Shown here piece after piece: positions 38,086-48,398 of a DNA stretch of 64,000 nt. The stretch's first letter is position 1, and each line of letters starts with the position of its first letter. The stretch spans positions 88,043,972-88,107,971 of the forward strand of contig OX328124.1 in assembly GCA_946811695.1 (NCBI GenBank). Reading direction: 5' to 3'. The position numbers were made by a program, and so were the translations under genes. Under the pieces are notes generated by a model. The model saw only the letters and a program-made list of their open reading frames with translations. It searched no databases and was not told the origin of the DNA. This stretch comes from Gonocerus acuteangulatus (taxonomy: Eukaryota > Arthropoda > Insecta > Hemiptera > Coreidae).

Positions 38086-39291
38086 GGCGCATCTACTTCT
38101 TGGTCATTAGCGCCGACATCCAGGGTGCAGCGAGGAATTTTCCCAGCGAGCCTTGAGATGAGAAAATCCCTGCCGGAGGTGGGAATCGAACCCACCATCT
38201 CCCGCTTATGAATCCAGCGCGCTAGCCACTAGACTACGGGAGACCCCGCTCTTTGTTTACTTTCCTTAATATCTCGAGAAAGGTTAAGAATCTTGGTTAA
38301 CGGAAGAATACCATTAGAAAGCTTATTAAAAGCTCTAAAAAAAAGGTTATAATGAAAGTTTTGATTAGGCGATGGCAATCGGAGAAATAAGAGCTTAAAA
38401 CTTTAAAGTAATTGATTTCGCTTATTCGAACTGTTCTTTTTGTCTTTTTTTTATTCCTTGTTATTTTTTAATTGCTTGTAGTTGGATAATGTATTTGAAA
38501 ATAAAACAGGTTAAGAAAAATAAGAAAAACAATTTAATGTTAGAGATATGGATATGGAAGATATAGCTTTTCAACTGCTTAGCGTCCTTCCTAGGGAGGT
38601 TGTTTGTCTTTGATTTTGGTACTTAGAATTATGGGATACAGTTGAAACATTTTCTGCATGTTCGAATTTCATCAGCATCTGTTCATAAAATATTTTATTA
38701 ACAGACAAAAAAAGCTTTGGTAACTTTGTATACTTTCGTTAGTATCTCGAAAACCGTTGACAATCTTGTGAAGCGGAAGATTACCATTCGGAAGCTTACT
38801 AAATGCTCTACAAAAAAGTTTCTGAAGAAAGTTTTAATTAGGCGATGTCAATCGGAGAAATAAGTGCTTAAAACTTATTCGTTTATTCGAACGGTTCTTT
38901 TTGTCTGTTTTACTCCTTGTTATTTTTTCATTGCTTATAGTTGGATAATGTATTTGACAATAAAACTGGTTAAATAAAATAACAAAAACAATTTAATGTT
39001 AGAAATATAGATTTCCAACATTCCAAGACCTTGTAACTAGTGGGAACTAGTGTTAGCCGACCCTTCCAGGTAAGATCGTATATCATGACCTTTCAAGACT
39101 TTACTACACACAGGAATGGCGTTAGTGACCTTAAGGGTTGACACGCCATTATAATAATTAATTAAAAAAAAAAAGACTGGTGGAACCAAAATAATAACTT
39201 CTTCTATTTTAATCTTTCCAAATTAGACTAGGGATACGAACGGAACCGCGCTAAGATGATGCAGTTCCTGCGAGACGGACTTTTTTTATCT
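37372..39291 (-). mobile_element. Repeat family A, copy 3, two modules and a nested SINE
   Basis: Read on the minus strand, it starts at 39291 with AAAAAAGTCCGTCTCGCAGG, passes the same SINE-like insertion as copy 1 (39010-39170) and has two internal modules about 480 bp apart (around 38840 and 38360). It ends with the 3' domain, a (TA)n run (37508-37563) and the GGAACCGCGCTAA terminus at 37372. A tRNA-SINE interrupts the first module. Relative to copy 1 it has one extra module but lacks the duplicated 3' domain. Confidence 0.8.
38029..38256 (-). repeat. tRNA-derived SINE nested in family A
   Basis: On the minus strand: CGGGGTCTCCCGTAGTCTAG, B box GGTTCGATTCC, a body like the 15.2-kb copy, the tail GGCGCTAATGACC...GATGCGCCGT and a poly-A of about 55. 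The flanks CTTTGTTCA and CTTTGTTTA look like a 9-bp target duplication with one change. The uninterrupted sequence in copy 1 (near 20560) confirms the insertion point. Confidence 0.9.
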
Positions 39292-39748
39292 TTATTTTCA
39301 CAACCAATTATATCATACATACGACCGAGTTTGGTTCTACCAATCTAATGAGTTAAATTCCACCGTCACGGAACCCAAAATAAACAATAAGACAAAAGTA
39401 AACTTATGTAGCTTATAAAACAAATAAAGAGATCCAATTCATTGTTCCACCAAATAATTATTCTTCAGCTGATACCGATCAATCACAGTGGCACTATACA
39501 CCTGGCAAAAAAAAAATTTAAACTTTAATCATTATAGAACTGAAGTTTAGTATTTTACAATTTTCTTTTTACTATAAACTTTTCTTTATACTTAGTATAC
39601 TTTTATGAAGGAAATAATGTACGCCAATTTGCATGTTGCAATGATCCAATCAGATCTACACACACATAGATTGACAGTAGTTTTTGCAAACACTTAAATT
39701 CATCACATTTAACTATAAAAGTAATGTAATTTATACACAAACACAAAC

Positions 39749-39815
<67 letters not shown>

Positions 39816-40110
39816 TACATTGAAAATGATTTATTACCAGAAATAATAAAAGTTTACATACCGGTTAGTACACAGTCAAGTTTAATGCCGATATTCAAAG
39901 CTAAATGCCGATGAACGACTCCTTCATGAAAATTCATGAGTAGAGCCGGGATAAAGCAATTAAAATGAGCGCATATACTTAGACCTAAATGACTACAGCA
40001 TAAACCATCATTTTCTCTCCACAGCAGAAAACCTCTTCTTCTTGGTTATAACCATGGACGGGATGTACGCAGATTGCTATGATAAATATACATGACTGTG
40101 AAAGTGTGTG

Positions 40111-40149
<39 letters not shown>

Positions 40150-40152
40150 ATA

Positions 40153-40199
<47 letters not shown>

Positions 40200-40539
40200 T
40201 TTTATAATATAAGAATTAAATCAATATTAAGCTTACAGAAATAAGCACTCAACTAAACCGCTATCAATATTCCTTTGAATTTAACAAAAATAACGAAGCA
40301 CACATTTTAATAAACCAAAAAAGTTAGAAGTAGGGAAAATTGTTTTCCTAAGAACTTGGCCCCAAAATAAAAGTAAACCCCAACATAAATGGATATTCAT
40401 TCTACGTGATGGATTTCATTTCTAAGGATATTTACTCCTTTGCTTAGCGCATTATTATTGTTAATTTTATACAAACGCCATTTGTCAAAGTTGACGATTT
40501 TTCCGTATTAGACTTTTAGCCTTATTTAGGACACGAGAT
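39292..40539. other. Non-coding with two TA-rich tracts
   Basis: (TA)n lies at 39752-39809 and a mixed TA/TG tract at 40109-40193. Nothing else is recognised. Confidence 0.5.
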
Positions 40540-41110
40540 ACTGGTTGTAGTCGGAGAGCTGCTAACGCACTTTTCATGAAGTGCTTTATGCACCCTGAAA
40601 TTTTGCTATAATGTATCTTTTAGGTAGATAAGAAGGTAAATATGTGTTTCCTGGACATACCTTGGAACACCAGGTACTGCGCATAGGGGAAAGGTGCAAA
40701 ACATTATTGCCCAAAAATAGAGTTTTATTCAGAATCCAACTATTTTTAATGAAAAAAATGGCAAATTAAGGCAATTTTAAACTTAATAATAAATAAGGCA
40801 GGCACTTTTAAGGGGGTTAAAATGTAAATTAAAAAAAAAACAAAGTGCCTAGTTTTTGTTTGTTTTGTTTTTTTATTAGGTGAAGTGCTTTATTCATGCT
40901 GCGATTTAAACAGCGCCTCCAATAAACATATTTGAAAATAATTAAAAATGGGCAGACACTTTTGTGGGGTTTAATTATCAGGAGACATAAAAATAAATGT
41001 TGCCTATGATAGACTGCAGTACACTGTGCGTAACCATAAGAGTGAATGTAAGCACCGCGCAGTTGTGGTTATTCTCTGCGCTTTCATTGGTTGTTGCTCA
41101 TATGACCTTG
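40540..41110 (+). mobile_element. Partial copy of foldback element B
   Basis: GTCGGAGAGCTGCTAACGCA, CCTGGACATACCTTGGAACA, CCAGGTACTGCGCATA and, further in, GGGCAGACACTTTTGTGGGG recur in the same order at 42486-43000. The right inverted arm found there is not present here, so this is a one-armed or decayed copy. Confidence 0.7.
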
Positions 41111-41179
41111 TACAGCTGTCCCGGTTTAAATGGTAGCATGAATAAAACTCTCATTTAATATTAGAATATACAATTAAGT

Positions 41180-41208
41180 TTTTTTTTTTTTTTTTTTTTT
41201 TTTTTTAC
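41180..41208. repeat. Poly-T tract of about 28 bp
   Basis: A pure T run directly after the partial element B copy. It may be the poly-A tail of an unidentified minus-strand retroposon. Confidence 0.85.
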
Positions 41209-41484
41209 GTGTTATATCCCTTAAAAGTGTCGGCCATATTTATTATTCATTGTAAAATTGCTCTCGGACTATTGGACAAAAGAGCAATAGACTAAAAAGA
41301 AAACTGATAATTTCAAACTGATCATGATCAGAAACATACATCGTTGGGTTAGATACCGACGTTCTTTTGTCATTAATGATGCCATTTGAAAAACGTAAAA
41401 GTAATTTTTGAGGTAAAATTGTGCCAAATCATTTTCGCCTAAGGTTGAGATTTGAATTAACATTCTTTCGTAATATATTTAAAA

Positions 41485-41625
41485 CTAGCTGTTACCCGGT
41501 GTGCAATGCTACACCTACTTTATATTAAATATCTGTAGCCGGGCTTACCATGCTACACATGCTTCATATTAAATAGTTGTAACCCAGCTTCCATGGTACG
41601 CCTACTTTATATTATATATTTAAAA
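41485..41625 (-). repeat. Tandem triplication of the Helitron 3' end
   Basis: Three ~47-bp units follow one another: CTGTTACCCGGTGTGCAATG, CTGTAGCCGGGCTTACCATG and TTGTAACCCAGCTTCCATGG. Each is followed by CTACAC/GTACGC and CTTTATATTAAAT-like sequence. Only the outermost unit carries the CTAG terminus. Confidence 0.75.
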
Positions 41626-42485
41626 AAATGAATGATTATATTATATTGGTCCAAATTATGAGAATATAAGATAATAAATTGAGAGCTCGGCTGAAAAAGT
41701 TATTTTCCATTTTTTTTTTAGAGAAAGTGGGGTGGAAATTAAATTGATCCTTATTTTTTAAAAAGTACCCTTACTTTTAAAATGGTATTACAATTAAGTG
41801 ATTCCAAATAATTTAATTGCAATACCGTTTTAAAGAAAATCCAAACCAAACTCCCTGTGTTTAATTTTTTTAAAGAAAAAAAAAAATATGTGGTCCATAA
41901 ATAAATATTCATAAAAAATAGCAATACAAATGAGGCATTTAATTAAGGTTATGATTAGTTATAAGTTGTCATAACCTACAACTGAAACTATATTCTTTAT
42001 TTTCATTGATTTTTTTTTTAAATATATTTATTTATTTTAAGGGCTTCACATCTAAAGCTAAAACCTCAACCTTGCGCAAATATAATATTAATATGTTATA
42101 TTGTTTACCTGTTCATGTAATTATCCGTAACTGAGTTTTTTTTATGAATGAAAAAGTAGGTAAGTTGTGCAGGGTTTATGTTATGTATGCCAAAAGGAAA
42201 GTTTTAAAAACATAGTTTGTTGTTTCAAATACACTTTCACATATTTTTGTTCACTTTTTTTTCCTTTCTATTAAAGCTTCTGTTTCAAATTTTATGGTTC
42301 ATGCACTCTTCTATAAGGATAGTCCTTCTATCATAGGAAATAGGGGCCTCTAAGAATAAAAACAAATTTAAGATATTTTTCTTGCAGTTATGGACAACAA
42401 TGAATTAAAGGTATTTGGGAATTTCAATAACGACATTGACTTGGCGAGCAACAATATTTTTACCAGAATTGCAAACGTATTTAAA

Positions 42486-42748
42486 CATTTAGTCCAAGAG
42501 CTGGTAACACACTTTTCAAGTGTTTTATGTGCCTTGAAATTGTCGTATAGTGGGTCTCTAGTGTAGATAAAAAGTTAAGTATATGGTTGCTGGACATACC
42601 TTGAAACACCAGGTACTGCGCATGGTAATCAGTAACAAACTATGGGCCAAAAATAGTGTTTTATTCAGAAGCCATAAGTGTTCAATGTAAAATTAAGGCA
42701 ATGCTATAATGAATAATATATAAGGCAGACACTTTTAAGTGGGATACA

Positions 42749-42781
<33 letters not shown>

Positions 42782-43240
42782 GAAGTGGGTTTTTTGTAAT
42801 ATTAAATGAAGTCTCTTCTTCACACTGCTATTTAAACACCATAATTGAAAATAATTACAAAAGGGCAGACACTTTTTGTGAGGTTTAGTAATCAGCAAAC
42901 ATGAAAATAAATTCAGCCGATGATATGCAATACACTGTGTGTCACCGTAAGAGTGAGTGAGAGCACCAATCATCTGGACAGGACAGTTGTGGCTGTTCTA
43001 GAAATAAAGCAACTTGCCTTAATTATACATTAAAGATTGTTGGCTTCTGAATAAAATACCATTTTAGTGACATATTTTTTTTAACACCTTTCCCCTATGT
43101 GCAGTACCTGGTGTTCCAAGGTATGTCCAGGCTACACTTATATGCCTTACCTATCGACGACATGCAATACACCAAAATTCCAAGGTGCATAAAACACTTC
43201 ATGAAATGTGCGTTACCAGCTCTCCGACTAAATGTTGACA
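42486..43240. mobile_element. Foldback element B with long inverted arms
   Basis: The left arm (42486-42680) and right arm (43050-43240) are inverted. Both contain AGAGCTGGTAAC.CAC, TGTTTTATG, TGGACATACCTTG.AACACC, AGGTACTGC.CAT and TTTTATTCAGAAGCCAA. The interior has a poly-A run (42752-42779) and GGGCAGACACTTTTTGTGAG, shared with the partial copy at 40.5 kb. There is no coding capacity. Confidence 0.75.
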
Positions 43241-43720
43241 GTCAGAGGATATAACTATCTCAGACAAAAGAAAGCATATGTCAGAATATAATGATTAAAT
43301 TATTATGGATATTAAATTAATAAAAAATTGCATGGAAAATTTAATTACTTATTCATTTATTAGAACACCACAATTCACGTGACTTCCTCTTCTTATAAAA
43401 ATAATATTTTAATACATTAATTTATCTGCAAAAAAAATAGCATGCATTAAGAATAACTTTATTAAAAAAAAATTAAAGTGAGGCTGCCCAAATTAATAGG
43501 GTTGCTAAACCATACAGCTCTTGTAACAATAAAATAATGTTTCAAAACGTGGTGAAAATTAATTCATTTATATACATTCATTTGTATGATTATAAACATT
43601 TATGTAATTTATTATGTACATCTATCTATATGCGAATAAAAATATAAGTTAAATATAACAACATTTAATATAATATTTTAATAATATTTGCATATGTATG
43701 TGCGAGAATTAATTTAAAGT

Positions 43721-44450
43721 TCATAAATTTAAGTCCTTTACAAAATCCCATTTAGAAGTTATTATTTGTTCTGGTTTCCTAACAAAATTTTTACTACCAT
43801 ATAAATTAAAGTTAGAAACATCTGGTTTCTTTCCAAAACAGTTTTCAAAGGGTATTTTATTGTCAATGGTGTTAGCTAAAGAGAGATTTTTCAAATAAGT
43901 TGCTGCACAGACCATTTCTGGCCAACATTTTTTTCTACAATAGCTTCTGCCAGTAAACAATGAGATATATTCATGATTGTTCTAGTAAATCACACCATTT
44001 AATTCATGAACATATGAGGGACAGGGATTAATTATGATACCCTTTTTTTTTGGTAGTCATAATTCTTACTATTTAAATATTCCTTACCAATGTCATATCT
44101 CACAATACCAATTCTCTTATTTCCTAAGTTTTCAACCTCATTTACTTATTGAACAAATGAATGAAAAACTTCTGTTTTAGGTTTAATAGTTTAAATCCTA
44201 GCAATCTTACTATTTATTTCAGTGGTACCGCGACAAAGGGAATTCATCACTAAACACTTAAATAACAATAAACAATACTGAACAATTATGAAGAAATTAA
44301 CATGAGAGCAATCTTACTATAATCATCTATAAATGAAACAAAATATTTTTCACCTTTGAGACTCATCGTTAAAAAAAGGTCCACATCAGTGTAAACAATT
44401 CCAAAATACTTTTAGCCTTGTTCTTATTGTTATTTACACACTTCATCAGT
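43721..44450 (-). pseudogene. Ty1/copia integrase relic
   Basis: On the minus strand, pieces of a copia-type integrase core appear in the right order: LKGEKYFVSFIDDYSKIAL; then IKPKTEVFHSFVQ, NKRIGIVRYDIGKEYLNSKN, CPSYVHELNGVIY and finally CAATYLKNLSLANTIDNKIP with FGKKPDVSNFNLYGSK (43721-43960). Known copia integrases have FIDDYSR, a DNGxE-type segment, PxQNGVAER and FGxKP motifs at these places. Stop codons and frameshifts separate the pieces and a 93-bp insertion splits the first two. No LTRs, protease or reverse transcriptase were seen nearby. Confidence 0.75.
44200..44320 (-). mobile_element. 93-bp insertion with 14-bp target duplication
   Basis: AGCAATCTTACTAT occurs at 44200-44213 and 44307-44320. 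The 93 bp between them interrupt the copia frame. On the minus strand the insert ends ACCACTGAAATAA, which suggests a severely 5'-truncated LINE or SINE end. The head is unidentified. Confidence 0.7.
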
Positions 44451-45378
44451 TTCAATAAAAAAGTTAAGTGTTTTTCCACATACTAAAACCCTCTCCATCA
44501 AATACCAGTACATATTCATTTATTCATTAAACAGAAAAGCGAGTGAGGGATACCGAATACTATAACCGACATTGCAACCTTCCTTTAATAAAAAAATAAA
44601 AAAAAATCTCAACAAAAGTATTGAAATTATTAAAGTTCTGAATAGAAACATGAACACTTAATTATATTATATTAGTCCAAATTATGATTAGATAAACACA
44701 GAACATTTTTATGATATACTTATTTATACGATATTAGTCTATATTCTGGTTAGAGCAGTGTTGCCCTAGGCAATCAAATCAAAATTGATTTAATATGAAG
44801 AAAACTGATCTGATATTAAGAAAATTAATCTTAAAAAATATGATATTTTATTATATGATATCTTATATGATATTTGTCCAAACTCTGAGAATATAAACCT
44901 ACTATTTAGATAAACAAACAAAGGTTTTGTATTGCACTTCTTCTTAGAAGGAGGGGCAACACTGGAAAGAAAATGCCGATTTCTGACTATAAACTCTTCT
45001 GTATATGACAGTTTCGAACTCGTTACTTCCAAACTATGAGTCCTAGAAGATTTTGAGCTAGACTACGAGATTTCCCGGATCAAGACGTATCCATGTGCGA
45101 AGTTTGGTCAATATCAGTCAAACGATGTGGATTTGTATAAGGAACAAACAAACAGACACGTGATTTTTATATATATAGATGAAGCAATTAAATTAATACA
45201 GCGTCTTAAGAATTATACATGCTTCTTATCAAATTCCATTTGCGCTAACGTCTACTCCGACAATTTTGACTAAACTCTCATCCCTCAAGGGGAGCTTAAT
45301 TTTCATTATTTAATTTCTTCATGTGCTAAATATCTTTTGTAGAAGGACTTAAAGCATTTGTACCGGTTACATTAAGAA

Positions 45379-45419
45379 ATTGTACGTTATATATACATGT
45401 GTATGTATATATATAACGT

Positions 45420-45424
<5 letters not shown>
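45379..45424. repeat. Hairpin-forming inverted repeat
   Basis: ATTGTACGTTATATATA and its exact inverse flank a 12-base loop, directly followed by a (TA)n run (45425-45460). Confidence 0.85.
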
Positions 45425-45460
<36 letters not shown>

Positions 45461-46727
45461 TACTTTAGTATGTTAATATAACCAGTAGAACTTTACTTTA
45501 GGTCTAATCAATTCCAAATAAAAAAAACATCCGCAGTACTTGAATTATTTGATTTTGTGGCAAATTAATTGTTGCAGGGGCGATTGACTATATACTTGTA
45601 AAGTGCGAACAAAATTAGGAAAGTCCATTAAGAGTGATTAAAATCTAAAAATTAAAACATCAGTATTAAATATAATCTAACATTTGAAAAGTAAAACTAC
45701 ATTAGAAATGCATATAAAATTAAAAATAGTACCAGAATAAATATAATAGAAATTAAAATATTTGTCTACTTTCGCATTTGTTTAAATTAATGTTGTTTTT
45801 ATAAAATGCGTTGTGATGTTTTTATATTTGTCCGTATAAGATTGTATTGTATAGATATTATAAGATATTGCCATGCATCCATTAAAATTTCACACCCGAG
45901 TTAAGGTACGTTCTCGTTTTCTGGAGAATATTAATAAGTGTTATACAGGTACAGGTAGAGTATGAGGTACATAATATTGCATTTTGTGAACAGTGGTATG
46001 TCTTTTTTTGCCATTATTTTAGAGGCAAGCTTGTAGTTTATGTCCAATTCGAAGTCTTGTAAAGTCCTCTTCTTTCCTCCGAAAGGTTCTACAGCTATAA
46101 TTCCATGATTTTATAACTGTATTTACCTGTCAATAATAAAATCGAGGAACCCAAGGAATGTCACAACTCAAACCGAAGTGCTTTAGCCTCTCTATATGAA
46201 GAAAGGAGGCATTGATAGAGGTTTATTGAAGCTATCTAGTTGATTCATTCATTATTCAGTGGTTCCCATAGAAACGGCATACACAATACAAACCTCAAGA
46301 GTCTTCTCATACTATCTGACAGTTTTATTTATTCTCCTAAAGTACCTCTTTCTCCACTGAAACGAGGTCCTTTCGACAACGCTCTTCAACCTGGGATAGC
46401 CAGCCTTATTACGAAAATATCTGACAGTTTAATTTATTCTCTATTCTAAGAGAAAGTAGCTCCCTAGTCTTATTTTATAATTTTTGTTTATTTTAAAAAT
46501 CACAAAACGTTAATACTGCTATCCCAATAAGCTAATTGTCAACTGTGAAGAAAACCATAATGAACAATAAATATTGCGAATGATTTAACATTCTTCTAAC
46601 AATTCCACTTGTTAGAAGAATGCTATTTAAACTTATAAGGATTCGGCGAACCAACATTTCCCGGGTAATTAATTCACTAAGGGCTTAGAACCTACAATGA
46701 GAAATTGCGTAAATAATTACATAATGT
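45461..46727. other. No gene; one 13-bp hairpin
   Basis: CATTCTTCTAACA (46589-46601) and its exact inverse (46610-46622) form a stem with an 8-base loop. Otherwise nothing is recognised. Confidence 0.5.
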
Positions 46728-47183
46728 ATTCAAAGCGAAGGCAAACAGGTCCAATTCCACTAAGCTGGCGGTAAATCGTTGTCTTGGGGCTCTTATTGGA
46801 TGAAGGTTCAAGAATATCTTCTTTAGATTCATAATACTTGCAGCGAACTTAACTAGTTGCTTTTTACATAGGTTTTCTATTCAAAGCGAAGACAAACAGG
46901 TCCAATTCCACTAAGCTAGCAGTAAATCCTTGTCTTGGGGCTCTTATTGCATGAAGGTTCAAGAATATCTTCTTTAGATTCATAATACTTGCAGCGAATT
47001 TAACTAGTTGCTTTTTACATAGGTTTTCTATTCAAAGCGAAGACAAACAGGTCCAATTCCACTAAGCTAGCGGTAAATCCTTGTCTTGGGGCTCTTATTG
47101 GATGAAGGTTCAAGAATATCTTCTTTAGATTCATAATACTTGCAGCAAATTTAACTAGTTGCTTTTTACATAGGTTTTCTATT
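46728..47183 (+). repeat. 151-bp tandem repeat, three copies
   Basis: The unit begins TATTCAAAGCGAAGACAAAC and includes GGTCCAATTCCACTAAGCTA, CTTGTCTTGGGGCTCTTATT and TTTTACATAGGTTTTC. The starts fall at about 46728, 46879 and 47030. The copies differ at only a few positions, indicating recent duplication. No ORF is conserved. Confidence 0.95.
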
Positions 47184-47244
47184 TATTGACCAGAGGAGCT
47201 CCACTGGTATGGTGATCATCGCTTAAATAAATTATAAAAAATAA

Positions 47245-48148
47245 TCTACAATATATATTTGTTAAATACCACTCATTCACTCACTGAACTATCATCGCCC
47301 AGCCCAAAACACTTGACAGAAAAATTTGAAATTTTGCATAGGCACTCTCTTTAGCATGTAATCACTCGCTAAGAAAGGATTTTTTGATATTCAAATTTGT
47401 AAATATTTTTAGAGGGGTTTGAATTTTTAGTTGGTTAGAGAGCGTTGTTAGGACGATAACAGTTCAGCTGTTATCGTACTGTATTATTTATTTCTTAATA
47501 TTATTCCTATTTGTGCTTCATTTCAACTATGATGGCAGACCTTGAATTACTAGAAATAAACAGTGATTTTGTCCCTCATAGAGTTTACGCTATACCTAGT
47601 GATGGTCCATCAGAGGTAATAATATCCCGAACCCTTGTACAGCCTCCTCACCCATCAGCATCCCTAGTGAGAACACTTCTTAGTAATGCTTGCAAATATA
47701 ATGGGTGTTTCTAAATTATATCAATTTTTAAATTGTAAAGTCCATTTATTATTGACAACGAATTTTAACCTGTACTGGTTAAACTCCTGTTAGTGGTAAC
47801 CTATAGATAACGGGTTATCAGCAGGTTATCCGTTTGTTGACACTGGTCGGTAGCGCCCCAGTGCCAAGAAACATTATACTTTGATTACTTATCAATTGAT
47901 GAATAATATATAGTATGTTATTCATATAGTACGTTGTTTAGTGTGTGTGAATAACGTATAATATGAGCTGTTAATGACCCTGGCAGTCGGAGCAATTATT
48001 AAATATTAAAAAAAAAATATAGTATAACGGGTACGGTGCTATAATAAACTGCACAAAATTGTATAGTAGTGTTAATTTTGGTGATACATTATTTAACGCA
48101 ATACAAAAACTACTTATCTGCCGTGACGAAGCACGGGTATTCAGCTAG
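47245..48148 (+). mobile_element. Non-autonomous Helitron, same family as 11652-12803
   Basis: The 5' end is TCTACAATATATATTTGTTA (flank A). The 3' hairpin pairs CCGTG (48121-48125) with CACGG (48132-48136), followed by TATTCAGCTAG (flank T at 48149). The interior matches the 11.6-kb copy over long blocks, including ACCACTCA.TCACTCACTGA and AAGAAAGGATTTTTTGATAT. It lacks the nested TIR insertion and keeps a small ORF open. Confidence 0.85.
47529..47714 (+). CDS. Small ORF carried by a Helitron (unassigned)
   Basis: From ATGATGGCAGACCTTG the frame gives a protein of about 61 residues, MMADLELLEINSDFVPHRVY ... SLVRTLLSNACKYNGCF. It looks non-repetitive and protein-like. The sister Helitron at 11952 shares the start (ATGATGGCAGTCCTTGAATTAC) and the C-terminal coding stretch (CAAATATAATGGGTGTTTC), but is shortened by 8 bases and interrupted. 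The ORF may be a captured host exon or a decayed transposon segment. I do not recognise the product. Confidence 0.4.
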   Translation: MMADLELLEINSDFVPHRVYAIPSDGPSEVIISRTLVQPPHPSASLVRTLLSNACKYNGCF

Positions 48149-48205
48149 TAAAGTTATAAATTAGAACCAGTCTCTAACCTATGAGTAAAAGAATGATTTA
48201 TTCAA

Positions 48206-48398
48206 ATTTTACGTCCATTTATAACTGACACAGAATTTTAGGACGGGTCATCTATAGTTTATAACCCTTTTCAGCCTGGATAGGGCCTATGAATTTTCGA
48301 TTTTCCAAAGAAAAGTCACTACTCATAGTGTGAATTGAACCCACGACCTTATTCACGCAGAACTCACGCCTTAGCCAACACGGCCAGCGTGCCTCTGT
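48206..48398 (-). repeat. Second tRNA-SINE family, copy
   Basis: On the minus strand: GGCCGTGTTGGCTAAGGCGT (A-box-like), GGTCGTGGGTTCAATTCACA (B-box-like), GTGACTTTTCTTTGG, GTTATAAACTATAGATGACC and a tail with AATGGACGT. It matches the 62.65-kb copy in order and spacing. Confidence 0.75.

Larger units (their letters stand above)
41485..45179 (-). mobile_element. Helitron-bounded segment of about 3.7 kb
   Basis: On the minus strand the 5' end at 45179 reads TCTATATATATAAAAATCAC, flanked by A. The 3' end at 41485 reads CCGGGTAACAGCTAG, flanked by T. The termini match the short Helitron at 1019-1675. The segment contains a foldback element, a copia integrase relic and poly-A tracts, but no Rep/helicase. 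It could be one Helitron that carried or accumulated other elements, or two partial Helitrons that happen to face outward correctly. Confidence 0.6.
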
